64,000 nucleotides of DNA from Pseudoalteromonas sp. OOF1S-7 (GTDB lineage: Bacteria; Pseudomonadota; Gammaproteobacteria; Enterobacterales; Alteromonadaceae): assembly GCF_022347765.1 (NCBI RefSeq), contig NZ_JAKRFZ010000007.1:1-64000 (forward strand). The letters are read 5' to 3'. Under the pieces are notes generated by a model that saw nothing but the letters and a program-made list of their open reading frames with translations, did not search any database and was not told the origin of the DNA. This document shows, piece after piece, positions 1-8,830 of this stretch; position 1 is the stretch's first letter, and every line of letters begins with the position of its first letter. A program made the translations under genes and the position numbers.

Positions 1-468
1 CGCTCCGCCTGTTCTTTGACTAGCCGTTCCGCTTCTTCACGCTCTGCCTGCGCTTTGACTAGCCGTTCCGCTTCTTCACGCTCCGCCTGCGCTTTGGCTA
101 ACCGCTCGGCTTCTTCACGCTCTGCCTGTTCTTTGGCTAACCGTTCCGCTTCTTCACGCTCTGCCTGCTCTTTGGCTAACCGTTCCGCTTCTTCACGCTC
201 TGCCTGCGCTTTGACTAGACGTTCCGCTTCTTCACGTTCCGCCTGTTCTTTGGCTAACCGCGCTGCTTCTTCACGCTCCGCCTGTTCTTTGACTAGACGT
301 TCCGCTTCTTCACGCTCTGCCTGCGCTTTGACTAGACGTTCCGCTTCTTCACGCTCCGCCTGCGCTTTGGCTAACCGCTCGGCTTCTTCACGCTCTGCCT
401 GTTCTTTGGCTAGACGCTCGGCTTCTTCACGCTTCGCCTGTTCTTCGGCTAAGCGAGCGGCTTCTCGT
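1..468. repeat. 39-bp tandem repeat inside ftsY, about 12 copies
   Basis: The unit is 39 bp, so each copy encodes 13 residues in frame. Copies start at 1, 40, 79, 118, 157, 196, 235, 274, 313, 352 and 391; a degenerate twelfth begins at 430. They differ at a few positions (cgctctgcc/cgctccgcc, tttgact/tttggct, taaccg/tagacg). The array continues to or beyond the left edge. Being in frame, copy-number changes would only alter the length of the FtsY A domain. Confidence 0.95.
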
Positions 469-539
469 TCAGCTTCTTGCTGTTTTTTATCTGAATTTCC
501 GAACCCTAACCAGGATAGAATTTTGCTCTTTTTACCCAT
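1..539 (-). CDS. ftsY: FtsY, signal recognition particle receptor (5' part only)
   Basis: The reading frame starts at ATG 539 on the minus strand and runs off the left edge, giving 179 N-terminal residues. They begin [19 protein letters not shown]; the SWLGFG stretch matches the start of E. coli FtsY. FtsY is the SRP receptor GTPase that docks ribosome-SRP complexes at the membrane for Sec-dependent insertion; its NG GTPase domain lies outside the window. The visible part is the acidic/charged A domain, here made almost wholly of a 13-residue repeat of the type [13 protein letters not shown], predicted to be helical. It is divergent from rsmD, a neighbour of ftsY in many gammaproteobacteria. 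The call rests on the start motif and context only. Confidence 0.85.
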   Translation of the reverse strand, partial: MGKKSKILSWLGFGNSDKKQQEAEREAARLAEEQAKREEAERLAKEQAEREEAERLAKAQAEREEAERLVKAQAEREEAERLVKEQAEREEAARLAKEQAEREEAERLVKAQAEREEAERLAKEQAEREEAERLAKEQAEREEAERLAKAQAEREEAERLVKAQAEREEAERLVKEQAE

Positions 540-839
540 AACTCGCTAAATACCGTTTTAGAATGTGCAATCAAATTAGTGAGAACTTATTGGCGCAGAT
601 GATCCATGCGCCCAGGCGCTGTGGTGGAAGACCTGACAGGCCATGTGCATGGCTCATGTGCATGGCTGATAACAAGCTCTGTCATTATTGCCCGACAGTG
701 TACCATGTTCCAATAGGATGAAAAATCACAGCTTAATGATATCTGCGCGGATAACGCTCAGGCACAGCAATAAACCTTGTTCCACCTCACCCCCGATGCG
801 GTATACTGAGCATTATCTTTTGCGCGTAGTGGTTAAAAA
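540..839. other. ftsY-rsmD divergent intergenic region
   Basis: No gene is visible in these 300 bases. They contain a perfect 13-bp tandem duplication (CATGTGCATGGCT at 642-654 and 655-667). A TATACT hexamer at 802-807 could be the rsmD -10; the nearest -35-like hexamer (TTGTTC, 777-782) is at a poor 19-bp spacing. Confidence 0.5.
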
Positions 840-1430
840 ATGAGAAAGCAACAGTCAAAAAAACCGGTATCCGGACATATTCGTGTGATCAGTGGTCGAT
901 TTCGGGGGCGTAAATTGCCCGTTAAAGACGTTGAGGGACTCAGACCAACCACCGACAGAGTTAAAGAAACCGTGTTTAACTGGCTGATGCAGGATGTCAG
1001 AGATGCCAAAGTACTGGACTGCTTTGCCGGCTCCGGCAGCCTCGGCTTTGAGGCTTTATCACGGTTTGCACACAGTGGCGTGTTTTTTGAGTTCGACAAG
1101 CAGGTAGCGCAGCAGCTTCAAGACAATATCGCAACGCTCAAGTTAGACAATGCCCAGGTCGAGCAAGGCGATACCTTAGGTAAGCTGGCTGTCCAGGCCC
1201 CCCAGCAATTCGACTTAGTGTTTGTTGACCCGCCGTTCAGACGCGATATGCTGCAAACCAGTTGTGCGTTACTTGAAACCAATCACTGGTTAAATAAAGA
1301 CGCCCTTATATATGTAGAGTTTGAACGCGAAAAAACACCTGAATTCCCCGCAAACTGGACCATTTTAAAAGAAAAGCTCGCCGGACAGGTGTGCTGTCGA
1401 CTCTATCAACGCACCGAACGGATCCAGTAA
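840..1430 (+). CDS. rsmD: 16S rRNA (guanine-966-N2)-methyltransferase RsmD
   Basis: A 196-residue protein that lines up along its length with E. coli RsmD, which methylates G966 of 16S rRNA using S-adenosylmethionine. The N terminus carries the basic GRFRGRKLPV segment and the conserved GLRPTTDRVKETVFNWL stretch (about residues 33-49). The SAM-binding loop DCFAGSGSLG is at about 60-69 and the catalytic DPPF motif at about 130-133. The C terminus (LAGQVCCRLYQR) matches the family. It starts at ATG 840 and diverges from ftsY. Confidence 0.95.
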   Translation: MRKQQSKKPVSGHIRVISGRFRGRKLPVKDVEGLRPTTDRVKETVFNWLMQDVRDAKVLDCFAGSGSLGFEALSRFAHSGVFFEFDKQVAQQLQDNIATLKLDNAQVEQGDTLGKLAVQAPQQFDLVFVDPPFRRDMLQTSCALLETNHWLNKDALIYVEFEREKTPEFPANWTILKEKLAGQVCCRLYQRTERIQ

Positions 1431-1506
1431 CAGTAATACTAAATAGCTGAAATAGTGGACAGTTTAGTGTAAATGCCCATGCCCAGTTTCACGTCTGGCT
1501 TCAGGC

Positions 1507-1535
1507 ATGACAGTTGCCGTAATTTTAACTATAAT
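1507..1535 (+). promoter_or_regulatory. Sigma-70 promoter of rpsU operon
   Basis: ATGACA at 1507-1512 (5 of 6 to TTGACA), a 17-bp spacer and a perfect TATAAT at 1530-1535. Transcription would start near 1542, leaving a leader of about 108 nt before rpsU. This is one of the best promoter matches in the window, fitting a highly expressed ribosomal protein operon. Confidence 0.7.
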
Positions 1536-1547
1536 TTGGTCTTTACA

Positions 1548-1613
1548 TGCGGTGATGCTTCGGCTTACAATACCGCACCATTTTTGAACCAATTGACCGT
1601 TTTTTGGTCGGTT
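1548..1613 (+). promoter_or_regulatory. rpsU leader stem-loops
   Basis: Two potential RNA stems lie between the predicted start of transcription and rpsU. The first pairs TGCGGT (1548-1553) with ACCGCA (1572-1577), extended by one G-U pair. The second pairs GACC (1595-1598) with GGTC (1606-1609) and, past a 4-nt bulge, AACC (1587-1590) with GGTT (1610-1613). They could be a site of autogenous control; this is inference. Confidence 0.35.
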
Positions 1614-1649
1614 AGAGCAAAGCTCACTAATTAGGTAGGTGAATTTTTA

Positions 1650-1865
1650 ATGCCAGTAATTAAAGTAAGAGAGAACGAACCGTTTGACGTAGCACTTCGT
1701 CGTTTCAAGCGTTCATGTGAAAAAGCAGGTATCCTTTCAGAAGTTCGTCGTCGCGAGCACTATGAAAAGCCAACAGCTGAGCGTAAGCGTAAGAAAGCGG
1801 CTGCTGTTAAGCGTCACATGAAAAAGCTTTCTCGCGAAAACGCACGTCGCGTTAAATTATACTAA
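1650..1865 (+). CDS. rpsU: 30S ribosomal protein S21
   Basis: A 71-residue highly basic protein starting [20 protein letters not shown], essentially the same as E. coli S21 in length and sequence. S21 is a small-subunit protein near the anti-Shine-Dalgarno end of 16S rRNA and assists initiation. It is the first gene of the macromolecular-synthesis cluster, with yqeY inserted before dnaG, as is common outside the enterics. AGGTAGGTG lies 8-16 nt upstream of the start. Confidence 0.98.
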   Translation: MPVIKVRENEPFDVALRRFKRSCEKAGILSEVRRREHYEKPTAERKRKKAAAVKRHMKKLSRENARRVKLY

Positions 1866-1883
1866 TCGCTGCGAGTCTTGCAT

Positions 1884-2330
1884 ATGAGCCTGTTAGCTAC
1901 GTTAAAAGACGCGCAAAAAGCGGCAATGAAAGCCAAAGACAAACCTCGTCTTACTGCTATTCGTGCTGCCCTTGCTGAAGTTAAGCAACGAGAAATCGAT
2001 AACCAAACGACACTAGACGACGCAGGTATTACCTCCGTGTTAGTGAAACTGGTAAAGCAACGCCGCGATTCTTATACTCAGTATAAAGACGCTGGCCGCG
2101 AAGATTTAGCGGACGTAGAAGCGGGTGAGATCATCGTGCTGGAGTCCTTCTTACCTCAACCTTTGAGCGAAGAAGAGATAGCAACCTTGATCGAGTCTGC
2201 AATCGCCGACACCGGTGCCGCTGGTATGCAAGATATGGGCAAAGTAATGGGTGTGATCAAAGCAAAAGCTGAAGGTCGTGCTGATATGGGCAAAGTTTCA
2301 GGTTTGATTAAACAGAAACTTAGCGCATAA
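1884..2330 (+). CDS. GatB/YqeY domain-containing protein
   Basis: A 148-residue protein of the YqeY family (MSLLATLKDAQKAAMKAKDK...), helical and homologous to the C-terminal tRNA-binding tail of GatB, the amidotransferase subunit that makes Gln-tRNA/Asn-tRNA. It shows the family's conserved VLVKLVKQRRDS segment and GKVMGVIKAKAEGRADMGKV repeat-like motif. The ATG at 1884 is preferred to the in-frame TTG at 1878, because family members start MSLL and GAGT sits 7 nt upstream. Its exact cellular role is not established. It lies 18 nt after rpsU and so is cotranscribed. Confidence 0.93.
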   Translation: MSLLATLKDAQKAAMKAKDKPRLTAIRAALAEVKQREIDNQTTLDDAGITSVLVKLVKQRRDSYTQYKDAGREDLADVEAGEIIVLESFLPQPLSEEEIATLIESAIADTGAAGMQDMGKVMGVIKAKAEGRADMGKVSGLIKQKLSA

Positions 2331-2356
2331 GCCCCGCATCAAGTATGATTATAAGT

Positions 2357-2382
2357 AAACCGAGCCTAGCGCTCGGTTTCTT
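2357..2382 (+). terminator. Weak terminator/attenuator between yqeY and dnaG
   Basis: AAACCGAGC (2357-2365) pairs with GCTCGGTTT (2371-2379) around a 5-nt loop, followed by only a short pyrimidine run (cttcgtc). The position mirrors the leaky terminator ahead of dnaG in E. coli, which lowers primase expression relative to S21. The weak U-tract suits partial read-through. Confidence 0.6.
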
Positions 2383-2403
2383 CGTCTAAGCGATAGGGTA
2401 AAA

Positions 2404-4161
2404 ATGGCAGGAAAAATCCCAAGACAATTTATCGACGACCTGTTGGCCAGAACCGACATCGTTGAGTTAATCGATAACCGTATCGGTCTGAAAAAAGCCG
2501 GCAAAGATTATCAGGCCTGCTGCCCTTTTCATAACGAGAAATCCCCCTCTTTCACCGTCTCCCGGGACAAGCAGTTTTATCACTGTTTTGGTTGTGGTGC
2601 CAATGGCAACGCTATTTCATTTTTAATGGAATACGATAAGCTGGAATTCGTCGATGCGATTGAAGAACTGGCAGGTCAATTCAGTCTGGAAATTCCCAGA
2701 GAGCAAGGCCTGGGCGGGCCACAGCGTAGCTTTGAAGAAAAAAAATCCGACTATGACCTGATGCAGCAAACTGCGCGCTTTTATCAGCAGCAACTGAATC
2801 AGCATCAGAAATCGGCCGAGGTTAAAGCGTATGTCAGCGGGCGTGGCTTATCACAGCACACCGTCGACAAGTTCCAGATGGGTTATGCCCCACCCGAGTG
2901 GGATCAGCTTATTCGCACACTGGCGCGCAATCCGGCACAGCGGCAGCAACTGGTTGAACTGAAGCTGGCATCAGAAAAATCGCCGGGTCGCCAGTTCGAC
3001 TTTTTCCGCGACCGACTGATGTTCCCTATTCGCGATAAACGCGGCCGGGTGATCGCCTTCGGTGGCCGAGTCATGGGGCAAGATCAGGGCCCTAAATATC
3101 TCAACTCGCCGGAAACACGGATCTTCCATAAAAGTTTTGAGCTATACGGTTTTTATGAAGCCAAACAGGCCCATCGCCAGCTGGCACAAGTGCTGATAGT
3201 CGAAGGATATATGGATGTTGTGGCCTTGTCAGAGTATGGCATCGATTATGCCGTTGCCGCACTGGGCACCGCCACCACGGCAGAACATATGCAGACCTTG
3301 TTCCGCAACACCGATCAGGTCATATGTTGTTACGATGGCGACCGGGCCGGTAAAGACGCGGCCTGGCGTGCACTGGAGCATGCATTGCCCAACCTGAAAG
3401 ACGGTAAGTCACTGCGTTTTGTGTTCCTGCCAGATGGTGAAGACCCGGATTCTCTGGTGCAGCAAGAAGGCAAAGACGCCTTTGAGCTGCGACTAAAAAA
3501 CGCCGAAGACTATAGCAAGGTGCTGTTTGCCCGACTGTCAGAGCAATGTGATTTAACCACGGATGCCGGCAAAGCCAAATTGCTCAGTGAGGCCCTGCCG
3601 TTGGTTGAAAAAGTGCCCAGTGAGTATTATCAGGAATCACTACTGACCACACTGGCACGCCTGATCGGCCGCACCCGAGAGCAACTGAGTGCCAAACTGG
3701 CAACACCGCGAAAACAGCATGCCATTGAGCGTAAGTTTAAAGTGACGCCAATGCGCCGAGCCATTGGCCTGTTGTTGCAGCACCCAACTCTGGCATCTGT
3801 CGTTGAACATCTGCCGGAACTGGCAGAGCTACCCTTACCGGGCATGCGCTTGTTCCTGACATTACAGGCAACCTGTTTATCACGACCCGATTACACCACA
3901 GCGCACATCCTTGAAGCATTCAGGGACACGCCTGAGTATTCGGCCCTGAACAAGCTGGCAACCTGGCAGCATAATATAGATGAAGAAAAGCTCACTGATG
4001 AATTTAAAAATACTTTTCAGTTTATTGAAGATCAGTGTTTAAATTTACGCCTTGAGACCTTATTAATAAAAGACAAAACCGAAGGCCTAAACAGCGATGA
4101 ACGGCTTGAATGCGCACTCCTGACCCAAGCGTTAGGTGCGCGAAGAACTGGTCAAAAATAA
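2404..4161 (+). CDS. dnaG: DNA primase DnaG
   Basis: A 585-residue primase (E. coli: 581) that synthesises RNA primers at the replication fork. The N-terminal CHC2 zinc finger is complete, with C40, H43, C61 and C64 visible in ACCPFH and YHCFGCG. The catalytic core follows: [22 protein letters not shown] at about 201-222 (split here only by length), and the TOPRIM residues with E267 in VLIVEGYMD and the DGD of [13 protein letters not shown] at about 311-313. The rest is the C-terminal DnaB-interaction domain. It starts at ATG 2404 and is followed by rpoD. Confidence 0.98.
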   Translation: MAGKIPRQFIDDLLARTDIVELIDNRIGLKKAGKDYQACCPFHNEKSPSFTVSRDKQFYHCFGCGANGNAISFLMEYDKLEFVDAIEELAGQFSLEIPREQGLGGPQRSFEEKKSDYDLMQQTARFYQQQLNQHQKSAEVKAYVSGRGLSQHTVDKFQMGYAPPEWDQLIRTLARNPAQRQQLVELKLASEKSPGRQFDFFRDRLMFPIRDKRGRVIAFGGRVMGQDQGPKYLNSPETRIFHKSFELYGFYEAKQAHRQLAQVLIVEGYMDVVALSEYGIDYAVAALGTATTAEHMQTLFRNTDQVICCYDGDRAGKDAAWRALEHALPNLKDGKSLRFVFLPDGEDPDSLVQQEGKDAFELRLKNAEDYSKVLFARLSEQCDLTTDAGKAKLLSEALPLVEKVPSEYYQESLLTTLARLIGRTREQLSAKLATPRKQHAIERKFKVTPMRRAIGLLLQHPTLASVVEHLPELAELPLPGMRLFLTLQATCLSRPDYTTAHILEAFRDTPEYSALNKLATWQHNIDEEKLTDEFKNTFQFIEDQCLNLRLETLLIKDKTEGLNSDERLECALLTQALGARRTGQK

Positions 4162-4168
4162 TTTTTGC

Positions 4169-4177
4169 TGTTATAAT
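4169..4177 (+). promoter_or_regulatory. Extended -10 promoter for rpoD
   Basis: TG at 4169-4170, one base, then a perfect TATAAT at 4172-4177 gives an extended -10 element (TGnTATAAT). It sits 8-16 bp after the dnaG stop and about 90 bp before rpoD. The -35 region (TGGTCA, 4149-4154) is weak, as is normal for extended -10 promoters. It would let rpoD be transcribed independently of primase. Confidence 0.6.
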
Positions 4178-4264
4178 GTTCTATTCACTGCGTCAACCAA
4201 AATAGTGTGGTTTTTAGCTGACGCCCGTTGTAACAACTTTATCAGAGTGGAAGCAATAATCTCT

Positions 4265-6109
4265 ATGGATCAAACTCCTCAGTCACAACTCAAACTTCTG
4301 ATTCAGAAAGGTAAAGAGCAAGGTTACTTAACTTTTGCAGAAGTTAACGATCACCTTCCACAAGACATCATAGATTCGGATCAAGTAGAAGATATCATTA
4401 GCATGATCAATGATATGGGTATCCAGGTAGCAGAGTCTGCACCCGATGCCGATGAACTGATGATGCAGGAAACCACGACCGACGAGGATGCAGCCGAAGC
4501 CGCGGCTGCCGCATTGGCAACGGTAGAAAAAGAGATCGGCAGAACCACAGACCCAGTACGTATGTATATGCGCGAAATGGGTACGGTTGAGCTGCTGACG
4601 CGCGAAGGTGAAATTCAGATCGCCAAACGCATCGAAGAGGGAATTAATCAGGTACAGATCTCGGTTGCCGAGTATCCTGAAGCCATTACCTACTTGCTTG
4701 AACAATGGGACAAGTACGAAGCCGAAGAGATGCGCCTGAGCGACATCGTCTCTGGTTTCTTCGACTCGTTAGAAGACGATGAAGCGCCTATTTCAGCGAC
4801 TCACATTGGTTCCGAGCTCAGCGAAGAAGACCTCGACGATGAAGACGATGATGGCGATGAAGACGATGACGATTCTGAAGACGCAGATACGGGTCCGGAT
4901 CCTGAAATTGCGCGTGAGCACTTCGAAGAATTAAGAACCCTTTACATCAATGCGCGCAAGTGTTTTGAAGTGAAAGGCCGTGCACACCCGGATTCACAAG
5001 CCGCGATTGCCGAAATCGGCGAGCTGTTCCGTAAATTTAAACTTGTGCCAAAACAGTTTGACCGTATGGTCAACAACATGCGTGATATGATGGACCGCGT
5101 TCGTGTTCAGGAACGTATCATTATGAAACAAGCGGTACAGATTGCGAAGCTGCCGAAGAAAACCTTCATCAAGCACTTTGCAAACAACGAAACGGATATG
5201 GCCTGGGTTGATGCTGAAATTGCAGCAGGTGACAAACACTCTGCAAAATTGGCTGAAGTGAAGCCAGAAATCGAACGCTGTGTGAACAAGCTGACCGCGA
5301 TTGAAGAAAGCACAGGCCTGAGCATTGAGCGCATTAAAGACATCAATCGCCGTATGAGCATTGGCGAAGCCAAGGCCCGCCGTGCGAAAAAAGAAATGGT
5401 TGAAGCCAACTTACGTCTGGTTATTTCAATTGCGAAAAAGTATACCAACCGTGGCCTGCAATTTTTGGATCTGATCCAGGAAGGTAACATTGGTCTGATG
5501 AAAGCCGTTGATAAATTCGAATACCGCCGTGGTTATAAGTTTTCGACTTATGCGACCTGGTGGATCCGTCAGGCAATCACCCGCTCTATCGCTGACCAGG
5601 CACGCACTATCCGTATTCCGGTGCACATGATTGAGACGATCAACAAGCTGAACCGTATATCTCGTCAGATGCTGCAGGAAATGGGTCGTGAGCCAAGCCC
5701 GGAAGAGTTGGCTGAACGCATGATGATGCCAGAAGACAAGATCCGTAAAGTGCTAAAAATCGCCAAAGAGCCAATCTCCATGGAAACACCGATTGGTGAT
5801 GATGAAGATTCGCATCTGGGTGATTTCATCGAAGACACCACGATTGAGTCGCCGGTGGATTCAGCGACAATGGAAAGCCTGCGCGGCGCGACCAACGAAG
5901 TACTTGCTGGCCTGACGGCCCGTGAAGCAAAAGTACTGCGCATGCGTTTTGGTATCGACATGAATACCGACCATACTCTGGAAGAAGTGGGTAAACAGTT
6001 TGACGTGACACGTGAACGTATTCGTCAGATTGAAGCCAAAGCGCTACGTAAACTGCGCCATCCGTCACGCTCTGACTTACTGAAGAGCTTCCTGGATGTA
6101 AAAGGCTAA
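4265..6109 (+). CDS. rpoD: RNA polymerase sigma factor RpoD (sigma-70)
   Basis: A 614-residue housekeeping sigma factor (E. coli: 613). The start is ATG 4265 ([20 protein letters not shown]), matching region 1.1 of sigma-70; longer in-frame extension into the dnaG end is not credible. Visible parts are region 1.2 ([20 protein letters not shown]), a very acidic non-conserved insert at about residues 190-215, regions 2.1-2.4 ([40 protein letters not shown]), region 3, and the 4.2 helix-turn-helix ([20 protein letters not shown]) near the C terminus. It ends the rpsU-yqeY-dnaG-rpoD cluster and is followed by a strong terminator. Confidence 0.98.
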   Translation: MDQTPQSQLKLLIQKGKEQGYLTFAEVNDHLPQDIIDSDQVEDIISMINDMGIQVAESAPDADELMMQETTTDEDAAEAAAAALATVEKEIGRTTDPVRMYMREMGTVELLTREGEIQIAKRIEEGINQVQISVAEYPEAITYLLEQWDKYEAEEMRLSDIVSGFFDSLEDDEAPISATHIGSELSEEDLDDEDDDGDEDDDDSEDADTGPDPEIAREHFEELRTLYINARKCFEVKGRAHPDSQAAIAEIGELFRKFKLVPKQFDRMVNNMRDMMDRVRVQERIIMKQAVQIAKLPKKTFIKHFANNETDMAWVDAEIAAGDKHSAKLAEVKPEIERCVNKLTAIEESTGLSIERIKDINRRMSIGEAKARRAKKEMVEANLRLVISIAKKYTNRGLQFLDLIQEGNIGLMKAVDKFEYRRGYKFSTYATWWIRQAITRSIADQARTIRIPVHMIETINKLNRISRQMLQEMGREPSPEELAERMMMPEDKIRKVLKIAKEPISMETPIGDDEDSHLGDFIEDTTIESPVDSATMESLRGATNEVLAGLTAREAKVLRMRFGIDMNTDHTLEEVGKQFDVTRERIRQIEAKALRKLRHPSRSDLLKSFLDVKG

Positions 6110-6128
6110 GCGCCCATTCAAAATCATT

Positions 6129-6154
6129 AAAGGCCGCATTTGCGGCCTTTTTAG
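6129..6154 (+). terminator. Rho-independent terminator of rpoD
   Basis: AAAGGCCGCA (6129-6138) pairs with TGCGGCCTTT (6141-6150), a 10-bp stem ending in TTTTTA. It lies 20 bp after the rpoD stop. Confidence 0.9.
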
Positions 6155-6201
6155 TTTACTCTGGGATCGATAGACCCAATTTATAAAAATAGGTAACAAC
6201 T

Positions 6202-7074
6202 ATGGCTTGGATCCAGATCCGCATTGATGCCGACAAAACCAGCGCCGATCATTACAGCGATCTGCTGATGGAGATCGGCTGTCCGTCTGTCACGTATGTC
6301 GACGGACAAAACAACCCCATCTACGAGCCTAAGCCCGGTGAAGTCCTGCTGTGGCCACAAACCATCGTGATTGGCTTATTTGAAGCAAACCATGATATGC
6401 AGGCGGTTGTCGACTACCTGAAAACTGCCAGTGATATGCCGCTTAAATACAAACTCGAACAACTGGAAGACAAAGACTGGGAACGTGAGTGGATGGATAA
6501 CTTCCACCCGATCAAATTCGGTGGACGCTTGTGGATCTGCCCCAGCTGGCGTGACGTGCCCGATCCGGATGCCGTCAATGTACTGCTAGATCCGGGACTG
6601 GCTTTCGGCACGGGTACCCATGCCACCACAGCGTTATGTTTGCAGTGGCTCGAACAGCAAGACTTGAGCGGCAAAACCGTGGTCGACTTTGGCTGTGGTT
6701 CCGGGATCCTGGGGATCGCGGCGATCAAACTGGGCGCAGAGCGGGTGATCGGCATCGACATCGATCCACAGGCTTTGGTTGCCAGTCGCGATAATGCCGC
6801 ACGCAATGGCGTGGCCGATCAGCTGGAAGTGTATCTACCTGAGAACCAGCCGGAGTTTTCTGCTGACATAGTCGTAGCCAATATCCTGGCACAGCCGCTC
6901 AGAGAGTTGCATGAGGTGATCCTCGGTTTTCTTAAACCCGGCGGCGAAATCGCCATGTCGGGCATACTGGAAGAACAGGCGCAATCAGTCGCCGATGTCT
7001 ACGCCCCGTTCCTGACACTTGAGGCCATTGCTCAGGAGGGTGAATGGACCCGAGTGAGCGGCAAAAAAGGTTAG
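6202..7074 (+). CDS. prmA: Ribosomal protein L11 methyltransferase PrmA
   Basis: A 290-residue protein (E. coli: 293) that trimethylates L11 at several amino groups using SAM. The N-terminal substrate-recognition domain (about 1-100) is followed by the conserved [20 protein letters not shown] segment (about 128-147), the SAM loop [11 protein letters not shown] (161-171), the acidic GIDIDPQAL strand and the [10 protein letters not shown] catalytic-region motif. The start is ATG 6202 with AGGTAAC just upstream. As in E. coli it is followed by dusB and fis, but here its own terminator separates them. Confidence 0.96.
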   Translation: MAWIQIRIDADKTSADHYSDLLMEIGCPSVTYVDGQNNPIYEPKPGEVLLWPQTIVIGLFEANHDMQAVVDYLKTASDMPLKYKLEQLEDKDWEREWMDNFHPIKFGGRLWICPSWRDVPDPDAVNVLLDPGLAFGTGTHATTALCLQWLEQQDLSGKTVVDFGCGSGILGIAAIKLGAERVIGIDIDPQALVASRDNAARNGVADQLEVYLPENQPEFSADIVVANILAQPLRELHEVILGFLKPGGEIAMSGILEEQAQSVADVYAPFLTLEAIAQEGEWTRVSGKKG

Positions 7075-7085
7075 TGCCTTATCAC

Positions 7086-7123
7086 GCGTAAAGCCCTTAA
7101 TTAACAGGCTTTACGCATTTTTT
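7086..7123 (+). terminator. Rho-independent terminator of prmA
   Basis: GCGTAAAGCC (7086-7095) pairs perfectly with GGCTTTACGC (7107-7116) around an 11-nt loop, followed by ATTTTTT. Confidence 0.92.
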
Positions 7124-7254
7124 ACAGTACTTGCTTCTCATCGTTGAAACGACAAACGGTTAAATTTAAAACAATTCTGACCTTCAGTCAGTTTGTTATA
7201 AAAAGTCAACCCGTCAAGCTCAAAAAAAAAGCACTTATGTTCAATTTATAGCCT

Positions 7255-7282
7255 TTGATTTTTGCAAAAAAAACCGTAAACT
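7255..7282 (+). promoter_or_regulatory. dusB-fis promoter with GC-rich discriminator
   Basis: TTGATT (7255-7260), a 16-bp spacer and TAAACT (7277-7282) are followed immediately by TAGCGCCCC. A GC-rich stretch between the -10 and the start site is the hallmark of promoters under growth-rate and ppGpp/DksA control, such as that of fis in E. coli. The A-rich tracts upstream (7200-7250) could serve as an UP element or Fis sites; that part is inference. Confidence 0.5.
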
Positions 7283-7316
7283 TAGCGCCCCTTGAAAAGA
7301 GGCGGATTGAACAGCA

Positions 7317-8288
7317 GTGCGTATTGGTCCTTACCAACTTGAAAACAACTTAATGGTCGCGCCAATGGCGGGGATCACCGACAGACCTTTCAGACAATTG
7401 TGTCGGCGCTTAGGGGCCGGACTGGCGGTGTCAGAAATGTTGTCTTCAAATCCGAAGGTATGGAAAACCGATAAATCAATGAACCGCATGGATCACAGCG
7501 GTGAGTCGGGTATTCGTTCCGTGCAAATCGCCGGGGCAGATCCTGAGTTGATGGCGCAGGCGGCACAGTTCAATGTCAGTAATGGCGCGCAGATCATAGA
7601 TATTAATATGGGCTGCCCCGCTAAGAAAGTGAATAAAAAGCTGGCAGGCTCAGCGCTATTGCAGTATCCGGAATTAGTGGAAGAGATTGTTCAGGCCGTG
7701 GTCAATGCGGTCGATGTCCCGGTCACTTTGAAGATCCGCACTGGATGGGATCCGGAAAATCGCAATGGTATTGAGATTGCCCGCATTGCCGAGCGCAATG
7801 GCATTGCTTCTTTGGCCGTACATGGACGCACCCGTGCATGTATGTATAAAGGCAACGCCGAGTATGCCACGATCAAAGCGATCAAAGCAGTGGTTGGCAT
7901 TCCTGTGGTGGCTAACGGAGATATCGACTCTCCTCAAAAAGCCAAGCAGGTACTGGATTATACGGGCGCAGATGCCATCATGATTGGTCGAGCAGCCCAA
8001 GGTCGTCCCTGGATTTTCCGGGAGATAGATCATTACTTGCGTACTGGAGAAACGCTTGCAGCCCCGGAACTATCTGAGGTTCGCAGCATTTTGATGGAGC
8101 ACCTCGTGAATCTTCATCAGTTCTACGGTATGCCAATGGGTGTACGCATCGCACGCAAACATGTGTCCTGGTATTTGCAGGCCCATGACCAAGATGGTCA
8201 ATTTAGGCGAGTATTCAATGCTCTGGACGATGCCACTGCGCAGGTCGAGACATTAGAACACTATTTTGAAACACTAGCAGCTAACTAA
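7317..8288 (+). CDS. dusB: tRNA-dihydrouridine synthase B
   Basis: A 323-residue FMN-dependent enzyme that reduces uridine to dihydrouridine in tRNA (E. coli DusB: 321). The GTG start at 7317 is chosen because the protein then begins MRIGPYQLENNLMVAPMAGI, matching E. coli exactly in register. Conserved parts include APMAGITDRPFRQLCRR, the IIDINMGCPAKKVNKKLAGS segment with the active-site cysteine, TLKIRTGW, VHGRTRACMYKG and MIGRAAQGRPWIF. It is cotranscribed with fis, 15 nt downstream. Confidence 0.97.
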   Translation: MRIGPYQLENNLMVAPMAGITDRPFRQLCRRLGAGLAVSEMLSSNPKVWKTDKSMNRMDHSGESGIRSVQIAGADPELMAQAAQFNVSNGAQIIDINMGCPAKKVNKKLAGSALLQYPELVEEIVQAVVNAVDVPVTLKIRTGWDPENRNGIEIARIAERNGIASLAVHGRTRACMYKGNAEYATIKAIKAVVGIPVVANGDIDSPQKAKQVLDYTGADAIMIGRAAQGRPWIFREIDHYLRTGETLAAPELSEVRSILMEHLVNLHQFYGMPMGVRIARKHVSWYLQAHDQDGQFRRVFNALDDATAQVETLEHYFETLAAN

Positions 8289-8303
8289 GAAAGAGACATA
8301 AAG

Positions 8304-8594
8304 ATGTTCGAACAAAATGTGACTTCTCCATTTATCACTAACGCTCATGTTCAGTCACAAGAGAAACCGCAACCACTTCGCGATGCAGTGAAAAAAGCTG
8401 TACACCACTACCTGAAACAGCTTAACGGTCAGGACGTACAAGACGTTTATGAGTTGGTTCTTTCTGAGCTTGAAGCACCACTACTTGAAGAAGTAATGAC
8501 TTACACACGTGGTAACCAAACTCGTGCTGCCATCTTACTGGGTATCAACCGTGGTACACTGCGTAAGAAACTGAAAAAGTACGGCATGAACTAA
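8304..8594 (+). CDS. fis: DNA-binding protein Fis
   Basis: A 96-residue nucleoid protein (E. coli: 98) that bends DNA, activates rRNA promoters and shapes supercoiling. The N-terminal half carries the beta-hairpin arms. The C-terminal helix-turn-helix ([20 protein letters not shown], about residues 72-91) is nearly identical to E. coli Fis. It is the second gene of the dusB-fis operon, preceded by AAAGAGA, and is closed by a strong terminator. Confidence 0.98.
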   Translation: MFEQNVTSPFITNAHVQSQEKPQPLRDAVKKAVHHYLKQLNGQDVQDVYELVLSELEAPLLEEVMTYTRGNQTRAAILLGINRGTLRKKLKKYGMN

Positions 8595-8611
8595 TCCGTT
8601 CATATCCGAGC

Positions 8612-8638
8612 AAAAAAAGCACCTGCGGGTGCTTTTTT
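8612..8638 (+). terminator. Rho-independent terminator of fis
   Basis: AAAAAAAGCACC (8612-8623) and GGTGCTTTTTT (8628-8638) pair around TGCG, with a T-run on the 3' arm. Confidence 0.92.
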
Positions 8639-8743
8639 GTTTTTCTTTTTAGTCGTACAATTATTGCCACAAACGAAACACTTACCTGAAATTAAAGATA
8701 TTCCGTAAAAGCAACCCTGTTTTTCTCAATCCCACTCATGCAT

Positions 8744-8778
8744 TTTCAATCGTTTTCTGAGCCAAGTTAGGCTAAAAT
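8744..8778 (+). promoter_or_regulatory. Probable PurR operator and -10 of purH
   Basis: The 16-mer at 8744-8759 (TTTCAATCGTTTTCTG) matches 8 of the 11 fixed positions of the enteric PurR box ANGCAANCGNTTNCNT, including the central CG. A TAAAAT hexamer follows at 8773-8778, so the box covers the -35 region, where a repressor would block polymerase. The -35 itself is poor. Confidence 0.45.
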
Positions 8779-8830
8779 ACAGCACTTCTAAGCTAGCCCT
8801 TAACTTATCATTGAGGAAACCTGAACCATC

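Noticed and set aside
1..468. CRISPR array
   Set aside because: The 39-bp units are contiguous, with no spacers, and encode a protein repeat.
16..549. Plus-strand open frame of 177 residues, serine/arginine rich
   Set aside because: It is the antisense of the ftsY 39-bp repeats; a repeat unit divisible by three keeps several frames open. It has no ribosome site and no protein-like composition.
4136..4264. RpoD N-terminal extension overlapping dnaG
   Set aside because: Sigma-70 proteins start at the MDQ(T/N)PQSQLK-type sequence, and the rpoD extended -10 promoter lies inside the proposed extension.
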